Positions 41,760 to 51,158 are shown, numbered from the stretch's first letter. The stretch is DNA of 64,000 nt from an uncultured Porphyromonadaceae bacterium (GCA_949285425.1 CASEAJ010000044.1:50163-114162), one strand, 5' to 3'. The notes: a model not told the origin generated them from the sequence alone. Numbers and translations are program-made.

Positions 41760-43304
41760 TTAGTCCATTAGTTTCTTGAACAGGTTCTTCATGTTCACTT
41801 CGCGGTCGATCATGGCGTGGAGGTCTTCAATCTTCACGCGTTCCTGCTGCATGGTGTCGCGGTGACGTATGGTGACGCAGCCGTCGGTGAGCGTGTCGTG
41901 GTCAATGGTGACGCAGAACGGTGTGCCCACGGCGTCCTGACGGCGGTAACGTTTGCCGATGGAGTCTTTTTCGTCGTACACGCATTTGAAGTCGAACTTC
42001 AGCTGGTTCATGATTTCGCGGGCCTTTTCGGGTAGTCCGTCTTTCTTGACCAGCGGCATGATGGCCACTTTGACCGGAGCCAGCACAGGCGGCAGTTTCA
42101 GCACTACGCGGCTGTCGCCTCCTTCGAGCTGTTCTTCGCAGTAGGCTGCCGACATGATGGAGAGGAACATGCGGTCGACACCGATGGACGTTTCGATGAC
42201 GTAGGGTGTATATGACTGGTTGAGTTCCGGATCGAAGTATTTGATGTTCTTGCCCGAATACTTTTCGTGGCTGCTGAGGTCGAAGTCGGTACGTGAGTGG
42301 ATACCTTCCACTTCCTTGAAGCCGAACGGCATTTCGAACTCGATGTCGGTTGCGGCGTTGGCGTAGTGGGCCAGTTTGTCGTGGTCGTGGTAGCGGTATT
42401 TGTGGTCGCCCAGTCCGAGAGCCTTGTGCCAGCGCAGACGCCAGGCTTTCCAGTATTCGAACCATTTCATTTCATCGCCCGGACGCACGAAGAACTGCAT
42501 TTCCATCTGTTCGAATTCGCGCATGCGGAAGATGAACTGGCGGGCAACGATTTCGTTGCGGAAGGCTTTCCCTATCTGGGCGATGCCGAAAGGCACTTTC
42601 ATGCGGCCAGTCTTCTGCACGTTGAGGTAGTTGACGAAGATGCCTTGTGCGGTTTCGGGACGCAGGTATATCTTCATGGAACCATCGGCCGTAGAACCCA
42701 TTTCGGTAGAGAACATGAGGTTGAACTGACGCACGTCGGTCCAGTTTTTCGTGCCGCTGATGGGGTCGACAATGTCGTAGTCCATGATAATGGCTTTCAG
42801 TTCGGCAAGGTCATTGTCGTTGAGTGCCTTTACGAAGCGGTTGTGTATTTCGTCGCGTTTGGCCTGATGTTCGAGCACCCGTGCGTTGGTCGAGCGGAAC
42901 TGCTGTTCGTCGAAGTTGTCGCCGAAGCGTTTGGCGGCTTTCTGCACTTCCTTGTCTATCTTTTCATCGTATTTGGCCAGCAGGTCTTCGATAAGCACAT
43001 CGGCCCGGTAGCGTTTCTTGCTGTCGCGGTTGTCGATAAGGGGGTCGTTGAATGCGTCGACATGGCCCGATGCCTTCCACGTGGTGGGGTGCATGAAAAT
43101 GGCTGCGTCGATGCCGACCACGTTTTCGTGGAGCATGGTCATGGCGTCCCACCAGTAGCGTTTGATGTTGTTTTTCAACTCGACGCCGTTTTGCCCGTAG
43201 TCATACACGGCGCCCAACCCGTCGTATATTTCGCTCGACGGGAACACGAATCCGTACTCCTTGCAGTGTGCAACGAGCTTTTTAAAAACATCTTCTTGTG
43301 TCAT
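41760..43304 (-). CDS. glyS: glycyl-tRNA synthetase (single-chain class II)
   Basis: 514-residue class II synthetase of the single-chain alpha2 type, charging tRNA-Gly. Recognised by CKEYGFVFPSSEIYDGLGAVYDYG at the N-terminus, the motif 2 region AQIGKAFRNEI and FIFRMREFEQMEMQFF, the motif 3 region PYVIETSIGVDRMFL, and the C-terminal anticodon-binding domain (LPPVLAPVKVAIMPLVKKDG). Length normal for Bacteroidetes. Named glyS (glyQS in some annotations). Own promoter at 43355; monocistronic. Confidence 0.97.
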   Translation of the reverse strand: MTQEDVFKKLVAHCKEYGFVFPSSEIYDGLGAVYDYGQNGVELKNNIKRYWWDAMTMLHENVVGIDAAIFMHPTTWKASGHVDAFNDPLIDNRDSKKRYRADVLIEDLLAKYDEKIDKEVQKAAKRFGDNFDEQQFRSTNARVLEHQAKRDEIHNRFVKALNDNDLAELKAIIMDYDIVDPISGTKNWTDVRQFNLMFSTEMGSTADGSMKIYLRPETAQGIFVNYLNVQKTGRMKVPFGIAQIGKAFRNEIVARQFIFRMREFEQMEMQFFVRPGDEMKWFEYWKAWRLRWHKALGLGDHKYRYHDHDKLAHYANAATDIEFEMPFGFKEVEGIHSRTDFDLSSHEKYSGKNIKYFDPELNQSYTPYVIETSIGVDRMFLSIMSAAYCEEQLEGGDSRVVLKLPPVLAPVKVAIMPLVKKDGLPEKAREIMNQLKFDFKCVYDEKDSIGKRYRRQDAVGTPFCVTIDHDTLTDGCVTIRHRDTMQQERVKIEDLHAMIDREVNMKNLFKKLMD

Positions 43305-43354
43305 ATCGTTTTTCTGTTTGAAATTTGACTTGCTTTTTGTTGCTTACAGCGCCA

Positions 43355-43362
43355 CAAAGGTA
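43355..43362 (-). promoter_or_regulatory. -7 element of glyS
   Basis: Perfect TACCTTTG on the - strand, about 50 nt upstream of the glyS start; no good -33 TTTG at the right spacing. Confidence 0.6.
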
Positions 43363-43532
43363 ATGAAATTACTTGAGGTGGGCTCTATAAAATCCCCAGC
43401 CAGAGCAATTTTTATTTTACGGGTCGGCTTTTATGTGCTTTTTGTTTTCGCGCGGTATCTTTTGTGTTGTTGTGCCCGGGCAAAAGATAGGGGAGAAAAC
43501 GTATCAGAAGCCTTGGCGTGTCCGCGTCGGTC

Positions 43533-43886
43533 TCAAGGTTCCGGCTTGTGCAGAAAGTCGGCCCTCATGGGAGAAAAGCAGTCCAGCAGGACGCCGGCTT
43601 CCAGGCAGACGCAGCCGTGCAGTTCATTGGGCTGCATGCAGACGCCATCGCCTGCCTTGACGATGCGGGTTTCGTTGCCGACCGTGAACTCGAACCGGCC
43701 GCTTTCCACGTAGGTGGTCTGTGTGTGGGGATGCCGGTGCGCTTCGCCCACAGCTCCTTTTTGAAATTTTACTTTAACCAGCATGATGTCGTCGTTGTAT
43801 CCCATAATCTGGCGGGTGATGCCGGTGCCTGCCGGTTCCCAGGGCAGGTGCTCGCAGAAAAGAAAAGTGTCGCTTGCTTGTTTCAT
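43533..43886 (-). CDS. cupin-domain protein paired with the PL8 lyase
   Basis: 117-residue single-domain cupin: GEAHRHPHTQTTYVESGRFEF (motif 1, two metal His and a Glu) and NELHGCVCLEAGVLLDCFSP (motif 2, His). Such cupins next to polysaccharide lyases often act on unsaturated uronates or related products (KdgF-like), which would fit here but is inference. Its ATG overlaps the PL8 stop by 4 bp, so translation is coupled. Confidence 0.9.
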   Translation of the reverse strand: MKQASDTFLFCEHLPWEPAGTGITRQIMGYNDDIMLVKVKFQKGAVGEAHRHPHTQTTYVESGRFEFTVGNETRIVKAGDGVCMQPNELHGCVCLEAGVLLDCFSPMRADFLHKPEP

Positions 43887-46087
43887 TGTTTTTGTGCTTG
43901 GTTTGATGTCGATAGGATGTGTTTGGTTGTGCCTTTTTCTGCAGGCGAAAAGTCAAGATGGAACGGTTGGTCTTGAAAACAGCCCTGGAGGCGGTCCGAC
44001 TGCTGTTCGGGGTCGGCGGCATAGAGGACGGGTGTGCCGTTCTGAAGCCGGAGAATGAAAAGTCCGGATGTTTCGCAATGCAGGGTGCCCATGAGGGAGG
44101 TTTCGAAACACAAGTCCGGGCGGAATGCGGCCACATAAAGGATGCTATCGCCTATTTGGACGGCATGGGCTTCCCGGTCGTTCCGGATGATGTGTATGTT
44201 GCGGGTGTCAAAGCGTGCAACCGCTTCGCAGGATTGCCCCGGCAGGACGGCGTAGGCATAGGAGGCAGCGGTGCGGTTGACCGGGCCGTGGTTGATGTGA
44301 AGTCCGGCCATGCAGGCTTCGAATGTGTCGGGGCGGTACATGCCCATGATGTCGCACCAGCGGCCCCGGCGTTTTTCCACGTATGCGCTGACGGCATTGT
44401 TGTCCAGCAGGATGTAGCCGGTTTCGTTGATCCGGTACCGGCGTTCGCCGTGCTGTTTGTCGTTTGCCTTGACCTCGTTCCAGCGTTTCCCGTCGAAGCA
44501 GCTGAAGTCGTTTTTGTAAAAGCACTGTTCTATGCCGGTGGTGACCGGTGTGCCGGTGTCGGCATGAATGTCGCTGCCCAGACACAGCACGAAGTCTTTC
44601 TCCATAATCCATGTTTTGTGGGCATGCAGTCCATCGCGGTCAAGCTGCATTACCGACATGCCTGTTTCGCCCGCGGCGACCCCTCCGGTGAATGTGCCCC
44701 GGTTGTTTCTTCCCGGCTTCATCTCGGGCAAAGGGGCATCGGTGTCCCATGCGGTGACTCCCGGAATCTTGCGCCAGTCCCAAAACGGCATGATGTTCAG
44801 GTATTCCGTTCCCGTGCGGTAAATGAAAAAGGCGCCATCGCCGCTGTAATATCCTTTGAGGTTGTCTTCGTTGACCAGTTCGGTGCCTTGCACGCGGTCG
44901 GACGACATGCGCAGCGAGGCCATCCATTGCGGACGGCGATGGGTGGTGTAGTCGGAACACCAGAAGTGCTTGAAGCCTACGAAAGAAGTGCCCTGTTGCC
45001 GGGAAGTGGTGTCGTAGTTGTCGGTGAACAGCGAATCGATCATGGGACGTCGGTCACGGGTTGTGCAACTGCTCAGTTCGGCGGCGGCAAACCCGACACC
45101 CATGCCCTTGTCTACAGGTGCATTCTTGAAAAACTGGCGGGTCAGTGTGTTGAGGTCCATGACACCGTTCCAAAGTGTCCACCGATAGCCCTGGCCGATG
45201 AATTCGGTCAGTATTTTCAGTTTGTCACCCGTAAAGGACAGTGTTGTGCCGTTGAACAGGTTGGCATAGAAACTCATGCTCATGAGATAGGAGAGTCCGT
45301 AGTTGCCGAACTGTTGCATGGAACCGTGTTGGTGGAAACTCCAGTCGGCCTGAATGCCTTCTTCCTTGTCGTTGGTGATTTCGGCCATGATAACGTCGCG
45401 ACACTCTTTCATCAGGGCATGGTCGTGCTGAAGCAGTGCTCTGATGAGCACATTGCCGGCCAGCCACACCCTGTTCTGACCGGTCATGCCTATGTTGGAA
45501 CGTTTCATGATAGCGATGGCTTTCTCTTTTTCTTCGGCGGTGAGATAGGGCTCGAACAGAATGAGAAATTCGCCCATGGTTTTGGGCACGCCTATTTCGT
45601 TGTACCACCAGTTGGGGCAGATGGGGTCTTGCCTGAACCAGAACTGCAGGGCCTGGTGTATGGAAGATTCCAGCCGGGCGTTGTTGTGGAAGGATGTTTT
45701 GTCGGAGCGTAGAAACTTGGCCATGAGCAACAGCCGGTCGGCATGTACTTTGGGCTCCCAGCCCGAGCGTTTCGTGTCGTTGTAGTTTATGTCGCTCCAC
45801 CCGCCTTGGGCTGTGAATGTAGAGAGGCAGCTGTTCAGTTGCAGGGTGTCGAGACGGTATTTGCTGTGGACATCGACCACCACCTGGTCGGACACTTCCG
45901 TTTCCTTGACGTGTGTTTCGAGCAGGTCGGCCAGACGTTGTGTGTGTCCGTTGCCTTCGAGCAGAGCGTTGACATAGTTTTGCTTGATGATTTTGATTTC
46001 TTTTTGTTGTTGTCTGTCGCGGCTGTTTGAGCACGATGCGAACATGACGGCAAGGATGCACAGCAGGATAAATGGGCGGCGGTTCAT
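43883..46087 (-). CDS. polysaccharide lyase family 8 lipoprotein (chondroitin AC/hyaluronate lyase-like)
   Basis: 734-residue lipoprotein (lipobox in LAVMFASCS). PL8 hallmarks: NWWYNEIGVPKTMGE (about residues 155-169, catalytic Asn region), DWSFHQHGSMQQFGNYGLSY (about 247-266, catalytic His and Tyr), DLNTLTRQFF (catalytic Arg) and WDWRKIPGVTAWDTDAPLP. These enzymes cleave uronic-acid-containing chains by beta-elimination at the cell surface or periplasm; exact substrate (chondroitin, hyaluronan, xanthan or other) cannot be read. ATG 46087 is preferred to the upstream in-frame codon because of the signal sequence and the promoter. No SusC/SusD genes nearby. Confidence 0.93.
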   Translation of the reverse strand: MNRRPFILLCILAVMFASCSNSRDRQQQKEIKIIKQNYVNALLEGNGHTQRLADLLETHVKETEVSDQVVVDVHSKYRLDTLQLNSCLSTFTAQGGWSDINYNDTKRSGWEPKVHADRLLLMAKFLRSDKTSFHNNARLESSIHQALQFWFRQDPICPNWWYNEIGVPKTMGEFLILFEPYLTAEEKEKAIAIMKRSNIGMTGQNRVWLAGNVLIRALLQHDHALMKECRDVIMAEITNDKEEGIQADWSFHQHGSMQQFGNYGLSYLMSMSFYANLFNGTTLSFTGDKLKILTEFIGQGYRWTLWNGVMDLNTLTRQFFKNAPVDKGMGVGFAAAELSSCTTRDRRPMIDSLFTDNYDTTSRQQGTSFVGFKHFWCSDYTTHRRPQWMASLRMSSDRVQGTELVNEDNLKGYYSGDGAFFIYRTGTEYLNIMPFWDWRKIPGVTAWDTDAPLPEMKPGRNNRGTFTGGVAAGETGMSVMQLDRDGLHAHKTWIMEKDFVLCLGSDIHADTGTPVTTGIEQCFYKNDFSCFDGKRWNEVKANDKQHGERRYRINETGYILLDNNAVSAYVEKRRGRWCDIMGMYRPDTFEACMAGLHINHGPVNRTAASYAYAVLPGQSCEAVARFDTRNIHIIRNDREAHAVQIGDSILYVAAFRPDLCFETSLMGTLHCETSGLFILRLQNGTPVLYAADPEQQSDRLQGCFQDQPFHLDFSPAEKGTTKHILSTSNQAQKQ

Positions 46088-46132
46088 GATGCGGTTTGTT
46101 TTTCCGGTTGTAAATGAATTGAATTGTCCGTG

Positions 46133-46165
46133 CAAAGCTAAGAAACAATTTTGATTTTTCACAAA
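46133..46165 (-). promoter_or_regulatory. consensus Bacteroidetes promoter of the PL8 gene
   Basis: On the - strand TTTG (46162-46165), 21-nt spacer, perfect TAGCTTTG (46133-46140), about 45 nt before the ATG at 46087. Confidence 0.85.
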
Positions 46166-46225
46166 CGGCCTGTCCGATTGTTTGCTGTCGTTTCCGCCTG
46201 TTTCGGCAGTGCTGTGCTCGTGGGG

Positions 46226-46257
46226 TTTGTACAAGTGTCCGTTTCGCCGTACCTTTG
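46226..46257 (+). promoter_or_regulatory. consensus Bacteroidetes promoter of the MATE gene
   Basis: TTTG (46226-46229), 20-nt spacer, perfect TACCTTTG (46250-46257). Back to back with the PL8 promoter, 60 bp apart. Confidence 0.85.
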
Positions 46258-46266
46258 CAGTGCAAA

Positions 46267-46272
46267 AGGAGG
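46267..46272 (+). promoter_or_regulatory. unusual strong Shine-Dalgarno (AGGAGG) deciding the MATE start
   Basis: AGGAGG ends 6 nt before ATG 46279; the alternative ATG at 46273 directly abuts it. Such perfect Shine-Dalgarno sites are rare in this window. Confidence 0.7.
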
Positions 46273-46278
46273 ATGCTT

Positions 46279-47646
46279 ATGGGTATAAAGGCAATGGAAC
46301 GGGAAGCGGGCGGAAAACATGCCCTTATGACAACCGCTCCTGTTTCAAGACTGATTGGTTCGCTGGCGGTGCCCACCATCATCAGCATGCTGGTGACATC
46401 GTTTTACGTGATGGCCGACACGTATTTTGTAGGGAAAATCAACACGCAGGCTACGGCTGCCGTGGGCATTTCGTTTTCCATCATGGCGGTGATACAGGCT
46501 TTCGGCTTCTTTTTCGGACACGGTTCGGGCAACTACATTTCGCGTCGGCTGGGGGCGCAGGACTATTCAAGTGCCGAGCGCATGGCTGCAACGGGTTTCT
46601 TCTGTGCCTTCCTGGCCGGACTGCTGATTACGGTGTTCGGACTGCTGTTTCTTACACCCGTTTGCCGCGGACTGGGATCTACGCCGACCATACAGCCCTA
46701 TGCCGAAACGTATCTGGGCATCATTCTGCTGGGGGCGCCTTTCATGACTTCCTCGCTGGTGCTGAACAACCAGATGCGCTTTCAGGGCAATGCGGTGTAT
46801 GCCATGATTGGCATTATTGCCGGGGCAGTGCTTAACATAGGGCTTGACCCGCTGCTCATATTCGTGTGCGACCTGGGCATTGCCGGGGCGGCCTGGTCTA
46901 CGCTCATCAGTCAGCTGTGCAGTTTTGCCATCCTCGTTTTCATGGACCGGCGCGGCGAAAACATACGCATCCGCTTGCGCAACTTCACCCCCAAACGGGC
47001 CATGTTGAAGGAAATTGTTTTCGGAGGCAGTCCGTCGTTGTGCCGGCAGGGACTGGCCAGCCTTTCCACCATTCTGCTGAACGTGGCGGCCGGTGCGTAT
47101 GGCGATGCGGCCATTGCAGGCATGTCCATCGTCGGTCGTGTGTGCATGTTCATCAACTCTTTTCTCATTGGCTTCGGGCAAGGATTCCAGCCTGTGTGCG
47201 GCTTCAACTACGGTGCCGGACTGTATCGGCGTGTGCGGCAGGGATTCTGGTTCTGTGTGCGGGTGGGGGCCGTTTTTCTGTCGGCTTGTGCGGTGGCCGG
47301 TTTTGTGTTCGCTCCCGAAATAGTGTCGTGGTTTCGCGACGGTGACCCCGAAGTGATAGCCATTGGTTCGCGTGCTTTGCGCTGGCAGTTGCTTACGCTG
47401 CCCCTTGGCGCGTGGATTATCCTGTGCAACATGATGCTGCAGACCATACGCCAGCCGGTGCGCGCGGTGTTGCTGGCATCGGCCCGGCAGGGTTTGTTCT
47501 TTGTGCCTTTCATCCTGCTGTTGCCGGCCTGGCTGGGACTGCAGGGAGTGGAAATGTGCCAGGCGGTGTCGGACCTGTGTTCGTTTGCCGTGTCACTGCC
47601 ATTGACCATTCCCGTGCTGAATATGCTGGGGAAGGACCGTGGTTAA
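46279..47646 (+). CDS. MATE family efflux transporter
   Basis: 455-residue inner-membrane protein with 12 hydrophobic helices in two related halves. N-terminal PVSRLIGSLAVPTIISMLVTSFYVMADTYFVGKI and AAVGISFSIMAVIQAFGFFFGHGSGNYISRRLG are typical of NorM/DinF-type multidrug and toxic compound exporters driven by Na+ or H+. ATG 46279 chosen by the AGGAGG site and promoter; the longest frame begins inside the -7 element and is excluded. Divergent from the PL8 lyase. Substrate unknown. Confidence 0.95.
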   Translation: MGIKAMEREAGGKHALMTTAPVSRLIGSLAVPTIISMLVTSFYVMADTYFVGKINTQATAAVGISFSIMAVIQAFGFFFGHGSGNYISRRLGAQDYSSAERMAATGFFCAFLAGLLITVFGLLFLTPVCRGLGSTPTIQPYAETYLGIILLGAPFMTSSLVLNNQMRFQGNAVYAMIGIIAGAVLNIGLDPLLIFVCDLGIAGAAWSTLISQLCSFAILVFMDRRGENIRIRLRNFTPKRAMLKEIVFGGSPSLCRQGLASLSTILLNVAAGAYGDAAIAGMSIVGRVCMFINSFLIGFGQGFQPVCGFNYGAGLYRRVRQGFWFCVRVGAVFLSACAVAGFVFAPEIVSWFRDGDPEVIAIGSRALRWQLLTLPLGAWIILCNMMLQTIRQPVRAVLLASARQGLFFVPFILLLPAWLGLQGVEMCQAVSDLCSFAVSLPLTIPVLNMLGKDRG

Positions 47647-47649
47647 TGA

Positions 47650-47780
47650 TTATTTTAAGTAGCGGGAAGCGAGGAGAATTATTAATTATTAATTGTTAAT
47701 GATTAGTGTTTAATGATTAATTGTCAACTGTCACTCGTCACTCCCTACTTGTCACTCGTCAACTGTCAACTCATCACTCT
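47650..47780. repeat. composite heptad array
   Basis: GGGAAGCGAGGAG words, AATTATT/AATGATT words, then CTGTCAC/TCGTCAC/CTGTCAA words. The 586-bp gap 47647-48232 holds this, CTATAG element copy B, another array and the -7 element of the topoisomerase gene. Confidence 0.82.
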
Positions 47781-47972
47781 CTCAAAACAACTGACATTAT
47801 GACCGCTCAAGCCTGCCACAAGTCTTGCAGGAGGCTGTCAAAAGATACTATAGAAAGTTGATCAATCTTCTATAGTATGTTGACTCATCTTCTATAGTAT
47901 GTTGACTCATCTTCTATAGTATGTTGACCAACTTTCTATAGAAGATTTTTCCGCAAACTATCCCCTCTTTTC
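47778..47972 (-). mobile_element. CTATAG element, copy B (inverted, three 22-bp units)
   Basis: Reverse-orientation copy of the element at 27553-27737. Core 47848-47941 (94 bp) has the same 18-bp inverted ends but one more 22-bp ACTATAGAAGATGAGTCAAC unit than copy A (72 bp). Outer flanks such as GACAGCCTCCTGCA and GGCAGGCTTGA also match. Confidence 0.75.
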
Positions 47973-47994
47973 CGGCCCACAAAAAAGACCGTTT

Positions 47995-48078
47995 TTAATG
48001 ATTAATGTTTAATGATTAGCTGTCACTCGTCACTTGTCACTCGTCACTCCCCACTGTCACTTGTCACTGTTAACTAAA
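47995..48078. repeat. heptad array
   Basis: AATGATT/AATGTTT words, CTGTCAC/TCGTCAC/TTGTCAC words; then a GC-rich stretch with CCACCCTCTCGGGGTGAGG up to the -7 element. Confidence 0.75.
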
Positions 48079-48189
48079 CTGTCGCTCATCCGCAACCCCG
48101 TGCGGGTAGACTTGATACCACCCTCTCGGGGTGAGGCTGGAGGGGCTTATTTTTGTCGCTCCTTGCTTCCTGCTTTGCGCTTTTTTTCG

Positions 48190-48197
48190 TACTTTTG
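48190..48197 (+). promoter_or_regulatory. -7 element of the topoisomerase gene
   Basis: Perfect TACTTTTG about 36 nt before the ATG at 48233; a TTTG at the expected -33 distance is missing. Confidence 0.6.
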
Positions 48198-48232
48198 CTA
48201 ACCCTCTTTCACTTTTCAGAAAATAAAAGACT

Positions 48233-50986
48233 ATGAGCGAAGACATTGAAGATATGCTGGACCAGGAAGAACAACCGGAGCTGCCCGGTAGGGAAGCGCA
48301 CTCCAATTACAAACCCGAAAAAGAAGATGCGATAACGCATCATTTGAGCGGCATGTATCAGAACTGGTTTCTGGACTATGCCTCGTATGTGATATTGGAT
48401 CGTGCCGTGCCCGACATATACGACGGCTTGAAGCCGGTGCAGCGCCGCATTCTCCACTCCATGCGCGAAAAGGAGGACGGTCGCTACAACAAGGTGGCCA
48501 ACCTGGTGGGTCATACCATGCAATACCATCCGCATGGTGATGCTTCGATTGGTGATGCGCTGGTGCAGTTGGGACAGAAGGAACTGCTTATCGACACGCA
48601 GGGTAACTGGGGCAACGTGCTGACGGGCGACGGGGCGGCTGCTCCGCGTTACATTGAGGCGCGACTGACGAAATTTGCTCTTGAAACGGTGTTCAACCCG
48701 AAGATAACGGAGTGGAAGCTGTCGTATGACGGGCGCAACAAGGAGCCGATAACGCTGCCCATCAAGTTCCCGTTGTTGCTGGCGCAGGGAGTGGAGGGTA
48801 TTGCCGTAGGCTTGAATTCGAAGATATTGCCCCATAACTTCAACGAACTGCTCGATGCGAGTGTGGCTTACCTGAAAGGGGAACCGTTTGAACTGTATCC
48901 CGATTTCCAGACCGGAGGGTCGGTCGATGTGAGCCGTTATAATGATGGCGAGCGTGGGGGACTGGTGAAAATCCGTGCCAAGATAGGCAAACTCGACAAC
49001 AAGACATTGGTGATTAGCGAAATTCCCTATGGAACCAACACGCCGAAACTCATAGAAACCATTATACGGGCCAACGAAAAGGGTAAAATAAAAATACGTA
49101 AGGTCGACGACAACACGGCCGCCAACGTGGAGATTCTGGTGCATCTGGCTGCGGGCGTGTCGTCGGACAAGACCATCGATGCACTGTATGCCTTTACGGA
49201 CTGTGAGGTAAGCGTGTCGCCCAACTGCTGTGTGATTCACGACAAGAAGCCCCGTTTCATGGGGGTGAGCGACCTGTTGCGCATCAGCACCGACCACACC
49301 ATGGACCTGTTGCGCCGCGAACTGGAAATACAGCGCGGTGAACTGCAGGAACAGTTCTTCTTCATTTCGCTGGAAAAGATTTTCATTGAAAACCGCATAT
49401 ACAAGGACCGCGAGTTCGAGGAAAGTGACTCGCAGGACGTGGTTATAGCTCACATAGACCGACGCCTGGAACCGTTCAAGGCTTCTTTCATTCGTGAAGT
49501 GCGCACGGAAGACTTGTTGAAATTGCTCGAAATCCGGATGAAACGTATCACGAAGTTTGACAGCGACAAGGCGAACGACACGCTGGTTGCCATTCAGGCG
49601 AAGATAGATGAAATCAATCATAACCTGGCTCACCTGGTGGACTATACCATATCCTGGTTTGAAGGCTTGAAGGAGCGGTACGGGAAAAAGTATCCGCGCC
49701 GCACCGAAATACGCAATTTCGAGTCCATAGAGGCGACAAAGGTGATTGAAGCTACCGAAAAACTGTATGTGAACTATGAAGAAGGCTTCATCGGCACAGG
49801 ATTGAAAAAGGATGAGTTCGTGTGCAACTGTTCGGAAATAGACGACATTCTCGTCATTTTCAAGGATGGAAAGTACAAGATAGTGCGGGTGGCCGACAAG
49901 GTGTTTGTGGGCAAGAACATGCTGTTCGTATCGGTGTTCAAGAAAAACGACAAACGGACCATATACAACGTGGTGTATCGCGACGGCAAGGCGGGTCCGT
50001 TCTACATAAAACGTTTTGCCATCACCGGAGTGGCGCGCGACAAGGAATATGACATGACCTTGGGTACGGCCGGTTCGCGCATCATGTACCTCACCGCCAA
50101 TCCGAATGGCGAGGCCGAAGTGGTGCGCATTACGCTGAAACCCCGGCCACGGCTTTTGAAGCTGAACCTGGAGAAGGATTTCAGTCAGGTGGCTATCAAG
50201 GGACGGCAGTCGCGCGGAAACCTGCTCACCCGCAACGAGGTGCAGAAGGTGACACTGAAACAGAAAGGCGCATCCACCTTGGGTGGACGCAAGGTGTGGT
50301 TTGACCCCGATGTGTTGCGACTGAACTATGACGGACGCGGCGACTACCTCGGCGAATTCCACGGTGACGACCTGGTGCTGGTGCTTTCGATAAACGGGAC
50401 GTATTACACCACGAATTTTGACCTGACCAACCATTTCGAGAAAGACATGCTCAGGGTTGAGAAGTTCAGTCCCGACAAAGTGTGGTCGGTGGTGCTGTAT
50501 GATGCGGACCAGAAGTATTATTATCTGAAACGTTTCCAGCTGGAACCTTCTCAAAAACCACAGAGTTTCATAGGCGACAATCCGAAATCGTCCATTGCCT
50601 CGATATCCGATGCCGATTATCCCCGTTTCGAAGTGGTGTATGGCGGGCACGATGCGCACCGGGGTACGATGGAGGTGGATGCCGAATCGTTTGTGGGTGT
50701 GAAGAGCAGCAAGGCCCGCGGCAAACGTCTGACCACGTTTGAAGTGAAGACGGTGAACGAACTGGAACCGCTTCGCTTTGCCGAACCTGCCGAACCGGAA
50801 GAGGATGAAACGGATGAAAACATCGATGAAAACGAAGAAATGGACCCTTCGGTTCCGGATAAACCGGTTGAAGAACCGGCGGATGTGGATGCAGATGCCG
50901 TGACTGGCCCGGCGAAAAAAGACTCTGTTTTGCCCGATGACATTACCGGGCATGTGGACGAAGGAGGACAAATGAGTTTGTTTTAA
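48233..50986 (+). CDS. parC: DNA topoisomerase IV/gyrase subunit A
   Basis: 917-residue A subunit of a type IIA topoisomerase, the DNA-cutting partner of ParE. SYVILDRAVPDIYDGLKPVQRRILHSM, HTMQYHPHGDASIGDAL and LTGDGAAAPRYIEARLT (catalytic Tyr about residue 141) lie in the winged-helix and tower part; a six-bladed C-terminal beta-pinwheel follows from about 500. The tail (last 90 residues) is strongly acidic. The absence of a clear gyrase GyrA box and the sequence style favour topoisomerase IV (ParC) over GyrA, with moderate certainty. Monocistronic, ending at a strong terminator. Confidence 0.9.
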   Translation: MSEDIEDMLDQEEQPELPGREAHSNYKPEKEDAITHHLSGMYQNWFLDYASYVILDRAVPDIYDGLKPVQRRILHSMREKEDGRYNKVANLVGHTMQYHPHGDASIGDALVQLGQKELLIDTQGNWGNVLTGDGAAAPRYIEARLTKFALETVFNPKITEWKLSYDGRNKEPITLPIKFPLLLAQGVEGIAVGLNSKILPHNFNELLDASVAYLKGEPFELYPDFQTGGSVDVSRYNDGERGGLVKIRAKIGKLDNKTLVISEIPYGTNTPKLIETIIRANEKGKIKIRKVDDNTAANVEILVHLAAGVSSDKTIDALYAFTDCEVSVSPNCCVIHDKKPRFMGVSDLLRISTDHTMDLLRRELEIQRGELQEQFFFISLEKIFIENRIYKDREFEESDSQDVVIAHIDRRLEPFKASFIREVRTEDLLKLLEIRMKRITKFDSDKANDTLVAIQAKIDEINHNLAHLVDYTISWFEGLKERYGKKYPRRTEIRNFESIEATKVIEATEKLYVNYEEGFIGTGLKKDEFVCNCSEIDDILVIFKDGKYKIVRVADKVFVGKNMLFVSVFKKNDKRTIYNVVYRDGKAGPFYIKRFAITGVARDKEYDMTLGTAGSRIMYLTANPNGEAEVVRITLKPRPRLLKLNLEKDFSQVAIKGRQSRGNLLTRNEVQKVTLKQKGASTLGGRKVWFDPDVLRLNYDGRGDYLGEFHGDDLVLVLSINGTYYTTNFDLTNHFEKDMLRVEKFSPDKVWSVVLYDADQKYYYLKRFQLEPSQKPQSFIGDNPKSSIASISDADYPRFEVVYGGHDAHRGTMEVDAESFVGVKSSKARGKRLTTFEVKTVNELEPLRFAEPAEPEEDETDENIDENEEMDPSVPDKPVEEPADVDADAVTGPAKKDSVLPDDITGHVDEGGQMSLF

Positions 50987-51108
50987 CCCAAATATAATGA
51001 CCGATTTGGATTAATATTACTTTGTCGGTGGTTTTTGTTCTTCAGACGGACAGGTTTTCTGTTTTCATTGCACCTGAAGTATGAATACAGCGGAAGGCTT
51101 TTCTTCCG

Positions 51109-51158
51109 AAAAAAATGCTGGACGGCACGGAAACTTCCGTGCCGTCCAGCATTTTTTT
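51109..51158. terminator. bidirectional terminator between parC and the antiporter gene
   Basis: Perfect stem of 24 bp (from AAAAAAATGCTGGACGGCAC to its complement) closed by a 2-nt AC, with A-run before and T-run after, between convergent genes. Confidence 0.92.

Noticed and set aside
43919..45712. 597-codon + strand frame over the PL8 lyase
   Set aside because: Antisense shadow; the - strand frame carries the PL8 catalytic motifs and a consensus promoter.
48209..50971. 920-codon open frame antisense to the topoisomerase gene
   Set aside because: It mirrors parC over its full length, has no family motif and a skewed His/Phe/Val composition. The + strand frame has complete ParC motifs, a promoter and a terminator.
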